Assembly: GCA_029721515.1 (NCBI GenBank)
Contig: JAQQSB010001334.1
Location: forward strand, 1-64,000
Direction of reading: 5' to 3'
DNA: 64,000 bases
Source: Synanceia verrucosa
Taxonomy: Eukaryota > Chordata > Actinopteri > Perciformes > Synanceiidae
Made by a program: the position numbers and the translations under genes. The notes below the pieces were generated by a model that was given only the letters and a program-made list of their open reading frames with translations, ran no database searches and had not been told where the DNA came from. Positions 22,745 through 33,362 of this stretch are shown piece by piece. Positions within the stretch are counted from its first letter, which is position 1. The number at the start of each line of letters is the position of its first letter.

Positions 22745-22880
22745 GGTAGTGAAATAGAAGAAGAAGTAGTAAGGCGCACTGGGAGCAACTTTGGAGTTAA
22801 GTGTCTTGCTCAAGGACACAACAGCTTGTTGTGGATCAGGGTTGAAAGGCGACCACTCTACCCACTGAGCTACAGCCACC
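22745..22880 (-). mobile_element. tRNA-derived SINE fragment
   Basis: On the minus strand it reads GTGGCTGTAGCTCAGTGGG, TAGAGTGGTCGCC, then GTCCTTGAGCAAGACAC, the pattern of a widespread fish SINE whose head resembles a tRNA. The B box is largely lost. It lies directly after the Harbinger copy. Confidence 0.6.
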
Positions 22881-23011
22881 TGGATGGGACCTGGATGAAG
22901 CTGCTAACTAAGCTAGCTTCCTCAGGTCTTAATAAACTTTCGAAGAGTTGCCCTATAACCTTGACGAAGGGCGCTCATTTTAATTCAGGTTCTCTAAATC
23001 TTCGTTAGCTA

Positions 23012-23955
23012 GTGTCTTGTTCACACTACACGATTTTCAGCCAATCGGCACGTTGGCTGTGTTTTTTTTTCACACCCCTCCCCCTAGATCAGGGTGAGGC
23101 AGTCATCTCGGCGAGCCTTTGTCGTTAAATGTGAACACCTCAAAAACGCCAGTCATCAGGTCGCCGACGTCTTGACTATTTGTTGCTGATGAAAACTGAA
23201 CATCTAGCCTGCTAAATATCCATTCCAGTCACTCTGACGTAAAAAGAACTGCAGCCAATGAGAGCAGACATGGTTGAAAGGAGCAGCGGCAGCAGCAACG
23301 TCAACAACAGAAACAACTTTTCTCTTTTTGTTCTTTCACTACATGGTAAAACACAAACATTGAGGAGGGCTGCGTTCTGCTCAGTGTCCATGTTTACAAT
23401 GAAAAGCTTTGCTGTTGACTGCGCTCCAGTCAGCCTCCTCTCTTTAATTCCTGGTTATTAATAAATGAGCCGCTCGTTGTTTTCTTCTGTTCAAATGAGA
23501 GCATGTTTACAGCGATCACTGAAATCCATCTTCAAAGATAGCAGGAGAGGCTTTGTTCTAGTGTTTGGAAGGCAATATGTCCATATATTCATTAATATTG
23601 TCACTCATGTTTTCACTGAAATACAGAAAAAAATGCCACAGACTTTTTCCTCATCCCACAAGTTTAATAAATGATGTTCTTCAATAAACTTTGTGGAAAA
23701 AGAAAAGCTCCTGTCAGCCACAGAGCTGTTTCAGTGATCACTGTAAACACTAGAAAATAACGAGCGGTTCATTTATTAACCAGGAATTAATGAGAGGCGT
23801 CTGACTGGACAGCAGTGCAGCAGTCTGACACACCTGCTGAATAGAGAGTCATGTAGTGTGAACACCTCAACACTCTGACAGGGAAGAAATGAGTGACGTA
23901 GTGTGAACACCACGGTGAGTCAATGACTACGACAGTCATGTAGTGTGAACACGAC
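23012..23955. mobile_element. Fold-back DNA element
   Basis: The outer ends are inverted copies: TGTCTTGTTCACACTACACG on the left and, complemented on the right, TGTCGTGTTCACACTACATG. Inside, about 23405-23530 and 23727-23840 form a second, longer inverted repeat (shared words ATTCCTGGTTA, AATAAATGA, CCGCTCGTT, ATCACTGAAA in mirrored order). The whole could fold into a stem with a loop of about 200 bases. No transposase is encoded. Confidence 0.6.
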
Positions 23956-24051
23956 ATAATTTAGTAAAATTACTGTCTTTATCTCCTGATCACAAAACCA
24001 CTGATTACTGATTCAGATTACTTTAGCTGGTTAATTAAACACATAAACCAT

Positions 24052-24125
24052 CGTCCCTGGGTGGGCTCGAACCACCAACCTTTCGGTTAATAGCCGAACG
24101 CGCTGGCCGACTGCACCACAGAGAC
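24052..24125 (-). tRNA. tRNA-Asn, near intact, anticodon ATT
   Basis: On the minus strand it follows tRNA-Asn closely: GTCTCTG acceptor, GCGCGTTCGGCT, anticodon ATT in place of GTT, AACCGAAAGG, GGTGGTTCGAGCCCACC and CAGGGAC. The acceptor pairs apart from one wobble, and the anticodon and T stems are complete. D-arm bases differ from the usual (GTCGGCCAGCG). This is the best-preserved tRNA in the window. Confidence 0.8.
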
Positions 24126-24170
24126 TTCACAAGCAAATGTTAGCATGCTAGCATTAGCCCACACATTAAA

Positions 24171-24961
24171 CACTACACATGAGTCTGCTAGTTATTGTTA
24201 CTGATAGACTTGAACATACTTCACCAAACAAAGTTTGGAGGAGATGGAGCTCATCCTGTTCCAGTCTGGCTGTCTTGTTAGGACAAGATCTCCTCAGCTC
24301 TCTGTTAACCTGCTCTGCAGTGATGGTGGTGGACAGAGGACTAACACATCAGTCCCATCTGGTCTAGTGGTTTGAATCACTGGTTTTCATGCTGGTGGCT
24401 GGGGTTTAACTCCCTCTAGAGGAATGACTGTTTTATAGCAGCAGTAGTTCAGTCTATGGAGACCAGAGCCGTATAGAGAGAGTAGTGGGGAGCACAGGAA
24501 GCTACAGCTAACACAGTTGATGGACAGCTATCCTGAAGCAGACACTGTTAAATATATTTTCTTTACAAATTCCACACGATGAAAACAGCCAAGCCTTCAG
24601 GAGTACAAGGGTGAAAAAGAGAAAAGACGAGGAGAAAAAGAAGACCAAATATTGAGGTATGTCTTCTAATGTTTACAAAACAAAAATATGACAATTTGTT
24701 TCAACTATAGCTAGCTAGCTAACGAAGTAGCAATGATGGTACGATAAAATATTTAAAGATAAATAACAGGCCAGTGTCTTTTTATAGAGATAACTGCTCC
24801 TTCTTTGGATGTTGTGGTTTCTAGACTCTATGTTGTTACTAGACTATATGTTGTTCATAGGACTATCGAAATTAGCGCACTAACATGGATTAATCCAGCA
24901 TTATAATTAATATCATATAAAAATCCCTGATATGTATGACAGGGATATTGTAATTTTTTGA
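24171..24961 (+). repeat. Right arm of the ~0.78-kb inverted repeat
   Basis: It is the reverse complement of 11688-12470 at about 99 percent by eye. At 24961 it stops matching and F1 sequence begins. It contains the tRNA-Glu relic at 24353-24424. Confidence 0.85.
24353..24424 (+). pseudogene. tRNA-Glu(TTC) relic, arm copy 2
   Basis: It reads TCCCATCTGGTCTAGTGG, then CTGGTTTTCATGCTGG with anticodon TTC. The T arm and the acceptor 3' half are degraded (GGGGTTTAACTCCCTCTAGA), identical to the copy at 12218-12289. Confidence 0.7.
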
Positions 24962-25460
24962 AGTGATAGAATATTTGTCATAAATGGTCGAAATGTTTGT
25001 GCAACATCGTCTGTCTTATTGTAATGTACTGCCTGTCTTATAGCAACATTTTTACGACCAAATTCATGTTTATTAGTATGCTAATCGCGAGTAAAGCTAA
25101 TCGCTAATTAGCCTACTTGCTAGGTCTTTGCCTTGACTGTAACATCTAAATAGGGGAAATTGCCCCTCCTATTATATATGTACATAATTATTGTATCTGT
25201 GTTTATACAGCTAAGTTGACATGAAGGCTAAACATGAAAAAAGATATGGTCTACATGTAGCTGTATAAATACAGTATGTCTTAACTGATAGCATGAAGCA
25301 TTTGTTAATCATGATTCAGCTATATTAACTATGCTCTTACTTTCATAGTAATCAAGCAAATTGCAATCAGAGCAGACCAATAGCTGGTAAGTAGGCCAAG
25401 GTTATGGTACAAAATGATGCTTGTTGCTTTACTGTACAACTAGCAGAAGCTAGCACCAGC
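24962..25460 (-). repeat. F1 repeat fragment, inverted
   Basis: The reverse complement matches 42790-43280 of the F1 copy at 42.3-44.4 kb (landmarks: TAGCAACATTTTTACG, CTAGGTCTTTGCCTTGAC, TTGTACAGTAAAGC read in complement). It lies flush against the inverted-repeat arm. Confidence 0.65.
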
Positions 25461-27240
25461 AATGGTTCATAAAGTGGCAGCAACAATGCAGAGGGTGGAA
25501 AATATTCTACATTGTACTACATCATTTTAGGCTTAAAGACATGGCTGTAATGTCCAATATTGACAATCAAAGCAGTGACAATAAAAATGACAGACTTTTG
25601 CAAACTCAAAATGTTTATTCAACATCCCTCTTAATTACCACCAGACCTGTCGGCGCCGACAGATTTCACAGCCTCTCTTCTGATGACCGTAACTCCTGAT
25701 CAGTGTGTGCTATTGAAGGCATTCAGTTGATTCTGAAAGCAGATAAATTTTCAACAATACAATGTTTATTACAGTAAAGTACAAACGTTGAATCACAGGT
25801 GAGGTTTCACCTCTACACCTGAAAAAAAGGGAGCGCTTCTCCTCACCGTCACTCCTGAATCCAGTGCCGGTGCCTTGTTATTTACCTTTGACATATTTTA
25901 TTATTTCTTTACCTTGTGTGCTGAGAGTGCTGTAAATCAGAGTCAGATTCCTCATACCTGAAGCTGTTCTGAATCTGATCATTCTATTTCATATTTGATC
26001 AATAGCAGTTACACCTCCGTGCCCTGTCTGAACAGATGAGCCACCTGTTTAATAGCTGATCACCAGCTCAAATAGCTGTAAATCACTGCCACTCCTAAAC
26101 TGATCAAATTATCCTATCAATAAAGAATCACAGATGCCGGATATAAGCGCCATTTATTATTGTTTAATGGTTTACATTGATTTATGATGATGTTTTACTG
26201 AAGAAATAACTTTGAATTTGCTTGTATTTTGAGCTATCTGTGTTGCCATCGTTGAGTTATGCATCCCCCCCCCATGATACTGCAGCAAGCAGGACGTTCA
26301 CCTGTGGTGAAGTCCTCTTTCTGTTATTGCAAAGTTTAATTAATGTTGTAAACTGGGAAAGCTGGGGAGAAAATAAAAGTTTATATAGGCCGAAGATCTA
26401 TATGCATTTCTAGCCTTTTAAAATAACAAATATAGTGTACGTGATTAAATGTCAGGTTATTAAATATCGTTATTGCACTGAAATGAAAACAAAAAACAAT
26501 CAAAGTGGGAAATAATCATTAAAAAGTTAAATGACAATTTATTAGTCAATAATATATCAACTATTACTAATAATATATAAACTAAATAAACTATTAATAA
26601 ATAATATATTAAGAATGAAATATCAATGTAAATGGACCCTGCATGCACCGGTTAATCTCGCTCGTTCCTCTTGTAGCATATCAATGAACATAAATGATGA
26701 ACTTATCTCTTCTCATTTCTGAGTATCTCCCCAGGAAATCCATCTGACACTATGTGGCACCAAAGTGCTTAAGGCTCAAGTTTTATGACTGGCAGAATAA
26801 ACAGATAAGACCAGTTCCTCCTCTCTGACCCAAGAAACTCCAGGACATACACCAGGAGGAGGAGTTTTATTGCCCACATTCCTGCTTTAATCCTGCCAGA
26901 CACATCCAAAGCTTAATGTGGCCTCTTCCTTTCTCCCTGCCTGTAACAGAACATTACATTAAGATTTGAATGGTTAACTATGCTTTCATTCCTCAGATAC
27001 TGTCATATAAGTATCACTGTGACAATGTCAAACATCAGTCTCCACACAGATCCTCCTGCTTCCTCTGCTCTTATACAGGATCAATGTGACACATGTTACA
27101 CTAAGTTTGGAATAACTGTACATACACAGCTATGCATAGACTGTTGTAGTACACCTTCCTACATGCTCTGATACCATGGTTCATCTGTGTTGGTTAATTT
27201 GTTGATTAATTTCAATTCAATTGGTCAAGTTTTGTTCTGT
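25461..27240. other. AT-rich, no recognised gene
   Basis: About 26040-26130 resembles, in complement, 19855-19910 of the hAT-like element. The rest has no exon or family I recognise. Open frames here are short and AT-driven. Confidence 0.4.
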
Positions 27241-29590
27241 GGTTTCCTACTACAGGTTGCTTGGTGTCATTTTACAGCTGAGAGAGGGAGCTTTCACATA
27301 GAGAAACTTTAATAAAGTAAAACACAGCAGTATTAAGATTAAATAAGTTAAAAGAATATCATCTCAATTAACTTGGTGGATGGGGAGGGACCAGTGGTCA
27401 CACCCCCACTGGACCTTCAACAAAGATCATAAAAAGCCTCAGCTGGTCTGAGTGCTCTCTCTACTCTTCTTCAGTCCTTCAGTCAGTCAAGTTCTGGTCT
27501 TCATCCTCTCCACTGCATCTCTGTTCTCCCTCTCCCACATGCTGGGAGGGGGAGGGAAACAATGATGACCCAGAGACAGAGACATGCTGTCCCACCGCAG
27601 GCCCAGCGCCTCATGGCATGAAGAGCAACCGCTCCAGAATCTTCAACCTGCTCCAGATATGACTGAAAGACTCTGAATGCTGCCTCTGAATGGCCTCCTC
27701 AGGACCCAGCACCTCATGGCATGAAGAACAGCCTATCCAGAACCTTCCAACTCTGCATCCTGCCTCAAGACCATCTTGTCTCCTCTCTCTGCTCCTTTGC
27801 CCTGAAAATGTGAGCCAGCTCCTCTGCAAGGGCACAGAGACTATGCTGTGAAGAGGAGCGACAGACAGAGAGAGACTGAGATGGAGCCATGTCAACCAGA
27901 GATGTCCACAGATGCCCAAAAGAGCCACTGGTGAAGTTCAAGCCGAAGTCGCCTGCAGAGATCCAGCAGATCCAGACAGAACCTGCAGCCACTCCTCACT
28001 CCCATCCATCCAGGAACGGTGATATACTGCATATACATCTTACAGATATTAAAGAGTTTGATGATTAGACGCTAAATTAAATGGCCTGAATTTAGGGCTT
28101 AATCCAGCAAACTTAATAATATTTAGTAAGATATCAGTAAAACACTAAACCAATTCTGAATAGTAAATTACTCACAATCTTCTCTGATGTCTCTCAAACT
28201 CTCAACTGCTGAACGCCACCAAACCTAAACCAAATTTTGGTAACAGTTTAATTCTTAATTTGGTCTAGATAACCACCACTGAATTTAACTGGTCACATTG
28301 AATTAATTAATCAGATATTCATCCTTTGAACTTTGCCTTTGTTTAATCATTCATTCCATTTTTGTCACAGTGAGTCAATGTCATGTATCTTCCATCCATC
28401 TTCCTTTATCCTAGTTTTTATTTTCTATTTTATTATTTCTGTTAGTAATCTGGTCATTTAGTTTGTCAAACTAATCATTTATTATTAGTTATTTTCTGTG
28501 ACAGTAGTAGTCTGGTTCTAGTTTGTCAAATAAACATCTCATTTATAAAGAACTTGGTTATTTGATTTGTGTGTGTATATAAAGTAATTGAATCACTGTA
28601 CACTAGGTCAAGAACTCTGTAGCACCCTGAGATTAAGAGACTCTATTAATTAATGTCAAATTCACAAGTTTTCCCTGTTTTAGCAAAACTGGGCGGCGCC
28701 CTGATAATTTCTACTATTAAAGGTAATTTTTGGTTTGTGATCAATAACTTAAATATATTGTTTAAAAATACATAATTTGATATTAATTAATGATTGACTA
28801 ATCTGCTCTACACTATTTATGCTACAATGTAGTGAAATAGTTTCTGTTCGTAGTTTAGTCATGTCGTTTGTCAAATAAACATAAAGAAGTTGGTTATTTG
28901 ATTTGTGTGTGTCTATAAAGCAAATTGAATCACTGGACACGAGGTCCAAGAATCTCAAGAGCTGCCTTAGGTTAAGAGACCCTATCATATCAAATCTGCA
29001 AGTTTTCCCTGTTTCCACAAAACTGGATGGTGTCTGTGTGAATCAATAACTTAAGAGTTATTGATTATAAATACTGATGTTATACAAATGAATGACTGAT
29101 TATTCATGTGCTACAGGGAGCGTCTTTGTGCTCAGTGATCCCTGTCAGCTTCCTTCTGTGCACTCATCAGCCTGTCTGCCTCCACTGACTAGTTGTTCAC
29201 TGCTCTTGTAGTCATTTCTGCAGTATTGAGCTGCTCCCTCTGCAGGGAGCTTACTGACCCTACAAAAATAAGAAATAAGTTAAGGCTGCATTGTTTTAAC
29301 ATTTATTTGAGTTTGCATGCAAAGTGTAATTGTACTCTCATTCCATGTTAGCTGGTTGGACTAGCTACCCTTCCTGTTAGCGCTGCCCGCCATGGTAGTG
29401 GAGGTTTGACTGAGCAGAGTTATAAGTGCTTCAGAAGTACTTATTTGTGCTGAAAGAAATTCTGATTCTGGTTCTGATTGTCCCACCGAGGAGACGATAC
29501 ACTCCACTCTTTGTAAGACTGCAGCTGTCTTACAGGGACAAGTTTCCTTCTCCGTACTGGTTGTGAGACTGAACAAAGCTCACCTGAATT
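27241..29590. other. Unrecognised, with LTR-like and locally duplicated segments
   Basis: About 27365-27560 resembles an LTR promoter and leader (GATCATAAAAAGCC followed by CT-rich sequence), but no partner LTR is present. Two related segments, about 28497-28735 and 28845-29035, share TTGTCAAATAAACAT, TTGGTTATTTGATTTGTG and GTTTTCCCTGTTT, so a local duplication of about 350 bp exists. No coding exon is supported. Confidence 0.4.
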
Positions 29591-29625
29591 GTGAAGGTCA
29601 TTCTGAGAGGAGTGACTAACTACGT

Positions 29626-29835
29626 CACTGCTCCACCCACTCCTGCTCCACCTACTTCTACTCCACCTACTCCTGGTCCACCCACTCCTGGCCCACCTAC
29701 TCCTGCTCCACCTACTTCTACTCCACCTACTCATGATCCACCCACTCATGCTCCACCTACTCATGATCCACCCACTCATGCTCCACCTACTCCTGGTCCA
29801 CCCACTCCTGCTCCACCTACTCCTGGTCCACCACA
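29626..29835 (+). repeat. 15-bp minisatellite, about 14 copies
   Basis: Units vary around CCACCTACTCCTGCT. On the plus strand the frame would be Pro/Thr-rich (PPTPAPPTS-like); on the minus strand Ser/Arg/Trp-rich. The length stays a multiple of three, so both strands remain open. There is no start context, domain or splice signal to support a real protein. Confidence 0.85.
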
Positions 29836-30318
29836 AATGAACTTGGCTCCACCTCGTGGCCAGTTTGGTGAACTGAGTTTGATGGTTGCAGTATTCAAAC
29901 TTTCCATGTGTGCATGGTAGCTCTGATACATAATTAGCTAAAACTAACACTGAACTCTGGACATAGAACTTGTCAAACAAACAATCACAACAATTTCTCA
30001 CTACTACTTGTCAAGGATACTGAATAAAATCACAACAACAATAAAATAATCATAAGGATTTCTTACTACTAACTGTAAATGATACTGAGTAAAGCTTCTA
30101 CTAAACTGTCATTTATAATACATCATTCAATCACAAACAACTAAACACGTAATCAATTTTTAATCTACCTTTTTCCTGTCAGCTCTCAATTGTCATAACC
30201 ACTTTCTACAAAAAACCCAAAACAAAACAATTTCATTGATTAATTTACACAAAATAATCAACTACAACTAACAACAACAATAACAGAGGCAGAAGAATTG
30301 AATTGAAAAGCTGTATGT

Positions 30319-30546
30319 ATGGATGTAATGCATCCCCTCTTGCTTGTCTTGCACATCTTCCTGCTCTCCGCTAACATACATATTATAAATCAAACATGTC
30401 ATCTCCTGCAGCAAAACTCATCCACCCATACAGATGTAGAATCCATTGAAGCCTCTGACAATTTGGACATAGTAATAGCAGATTTGACTGAAGATTTATT
30501 CCCAGGTTATGCAAATAAACCCAGAGTGCCACTCACCAAGAACTAA
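30319..30546 (+). CDS. Small hypothetical frame with signal-peptide-like start
   Basis: The 75-residue frame opens MDVMHPLLLVLHIFLLSA, a plausible signal peptide or membrane anchor, followed by an acidic tail. I recognise no domain. No promoter, Kozak context or splice site supports it strongly. It could be a chance frame or a first exon. Confidence 0.15.
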   Translation: MDVMHPLLLVLHIFLLSANIHIINQTCHLLQQNSSTHTDVESIEASDNLDIVIADLTEDLFPGYANKPRVPLTKN

Positions 30547-31976
30547 TACAGTAACAACTAAAATATGCATTTCCTACTGAAAATGTGTGGGAATACTGTC
30601 AGCTGAAGCTACGCTGCTCATGCTGAATGCTGCTTAGCTTAAGCTAATCTGCTAATGCTGGGTTGAATGTTTTGGGAAGGTGAAGTAGAATCAATTTTGA
30701 AAAAATATGAATGTATAATTTGTTTAATTCAATTTAAAAGTTGAATGTTGAAAATGTGTGAAATTAATATAAAAGCTGAATGTTGAAAATGTGTGACGTA
30801 GCATAAACCACACTTTTTAGATATTAAAGCTGCAATCCATGATGCTGTTCAGAAACACTTTTTGTTCTACTGGGTGAAATGCTCCTTCTACCCTGAGAGC
30901 AGTCAATACATGATGTGTTCAGAAAAAGGAAGGGAAAGAATCAGACCTCTGTGGCAGCCACAGGACTGTAAAAACTCTGACCAATCAACTGACACTCAGA
31001 GCGAGATGAGAGAACCAATCATGTGTCATCCTGCTCATGTCCCTCCCTCCTCCCCGTTGTTGCTGGAAATATCAAACACACAGTTCATCTGCAGAAATAG
31101 AGATAGCAGGGAAATCCCTTCTGTAGGGAACAATGTCAGAGAAAATGCAGCCAAAAATACCACTTCCAGTGTTACTTCTGACGACTCATCATGCTAAACA
31201 GACAAAGAGAAGAAAGAGGGAGGAAGAAAAGACTGAAAGACAAAACTCTGGATAAAGCTAAGAGGACAAACCAGAGTGAACATCGGTGGAGACACTGAGA
31301 CATCTGAAGGGACTGAAAAGTGATGCAGAAGTTACTTTCGTCCTGTTGGACAGGTAATTATTTGTTTAGCTTAGGGAGGAGTTATTATTTTCATGAAATA
31401 TGTAATGTTTGCTAACTTAGCTACTGTTGTAGCGCGTATTAGCCTGATGCTAACGTTAGCTTCTCTGTGGGTGTAAGCTGGTCGTAGGTGTGGCTTGTAT
31501 TGAAGAGGTTATAGGATATGACATTTTGACCATATTGCACAGTCATAATCATCACTGTCTGCATTATAAAGGTGACAAAATGACGTTGATATATTGGCTT
31601 TGAACGGGACGTTTTACAGCTGTGGTGATGTAGCATAACAGCTCTCCTCTCCCTGCTGAATGCTGCTGTTCAAGTTTGAAGGGGTGGAGCTTTGGACGGA
31701 GCACTGATGGGAGGAGAGTGTGGAGGTAAGGGGAGGATGAGAGGAGGTGCTACTTTCAAATCTTGTTAGCTCTTTCAACTCATGAATTGTAGCTTTAATA
31801 AATGAATTATCAATTACCAGTAATTAACAGAACTAACTATTAATTATTAATCAGCGATTTGCTCGTTGAATCAGGGGAATCATCTCTTTTTATCAAAGGT
31901 TTAAGCTTATTTGATCGATCAGTCCGATATCATAAGATCATAAAACTCTGAATCAGGAATTTTATGCATTTGCTTC

Positions 31977-32008
<32 letters not shown>

Positions 32009-33055
32009 AGTGCTAAGGGAAGGAGTTAATTCTTTTCTAGAGGTAATTCACTGTTACTGTTAAAAATTAAGTGGATATTTTAGTTTGATTGACAACAACT
32101 CAAGAATCAGAAAAGGGCCGAAGCGTCCTACTTTGTGCAGGTTTTTCTGGTTCCAGGCAGGTCCAGAAGGCAGCTTAGTGGGCTCTGGTGCTTCTCGGAT
32201 TCACAGTCCAGACTGGAGGTTAAGCCTGTCGGCAGGGTGGAACGAGAGCGAGCTGGGTTGTCGCTGATCAGCTGGCCTATTGGTCACCGGAGAGACTTCG
32301 GTCGCACATTGGTGGCGATGGCTGGACGCTGACTGGCTTTCGATGGCAGATGGTGTTGTACAAATTATTCAGATAATACATTCATTAAATCTCGTTTGGC
32401 CAGAAGGGTATCGTGTTAACGTTAACTCCAAATAAAAGAAATGAAAACATTGAAATGAAAGCACTGTTGCTTTTTAGACTAAACTTGACTTATCAGATGT
32501 TAAAAATTAACACGTAGACATAACCAAATAACAGAGAGCGAGAATAAAAAAAGAACTAATGAGACATAGATGAAGACCGGAAAAACGAAAGACAACAGCT
32601 AAAAGACAACTGAAGTCTGGAGATTTTTGGTTTTCTATTATTCTTGAGAAGTGGTGGAATTGGGAGGAGTTAAACGGTCCTTCCTCTCTTTTCACTTTTA
32701 ATTCATATGTAAGTGAATTGAATATAATCTACTCGTTAATTTATGAATCACATATTCACTTCCCACTATAAACCAAACAAATTATTACCTTAGTTTTAAG
32801 CACGTGATGAGACATTTGATAATCACCAGTTTTCAGCAAATGTTATAAGCAGATTATTATCACATAACTTTAAGATGTAATGCATCTCATTATGTAGTTT
32901 ACCAAACTAAACAAGATTAAACAGGATTAATTCAACCATGCTAACAAAGAAAATCAATAGATTATAATTACTAAGTTATTAACTTTTAACACAGCTTTGC
33001 ATAAAGTTCACAGATGAAATATCAAAAGATTATATGGAAGATTTACCTTCATTGT
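30547..33055. other. Repeat copy and unrecognised DNA
   Basis: About 30825-31345 is a copy of 9700-10190. A GT microsatellite lies at about 31988-32009. A charged stretch around 32525-32630, broken by several stops, could be a decayed upstream exon of the gene at 33.4 kb, but the match is too weak to claim. Confidence 0.4.
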
Positions 33056-33068
33056 CCACTAGATGGCA
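33056..33068 (+). promoter_or_regulatory. CTCF-like motif
   Basis: CCACTAGATGGCA fits the CTCF core consensus. It lies about 300 bases upstream of the first exon of the five-exon gene. Single motif matches are common by chance in 64 kb. Confidence 0.3.
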
Positions 33069-33362
33069 ATGTGGCTCCATGATAGAATTTATCTTAAAAC
33101 AACTCACTTGTAACTCAGTGACACATACTGCTTCAGGGGTCAAAAAAGGATCAAAATTCATCTTTTCATTTGAGGACTAATTTTTATCCAACTCATATCA
33201 TGTTTAGATACTCATAACCTTTTATTTTACATTACATAGAGAACTTCATCCACAAAATCTGAGTGTTTTCACATCTGTGAGCCAGTTTTATGGCTTAAAG
33301 TTGCAATTCAATTGTGAGGAATGTGTTATTGAATTGAAGAATTATTTGATATTCTGTAATAC

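Noticed and set aside
29441..30001. 186-residue minus-strand frame rich in Ser, Arg and Trp
   Set aside because: It is the other strand of the 15-bp minisatellite; openness follows from the repeat period.
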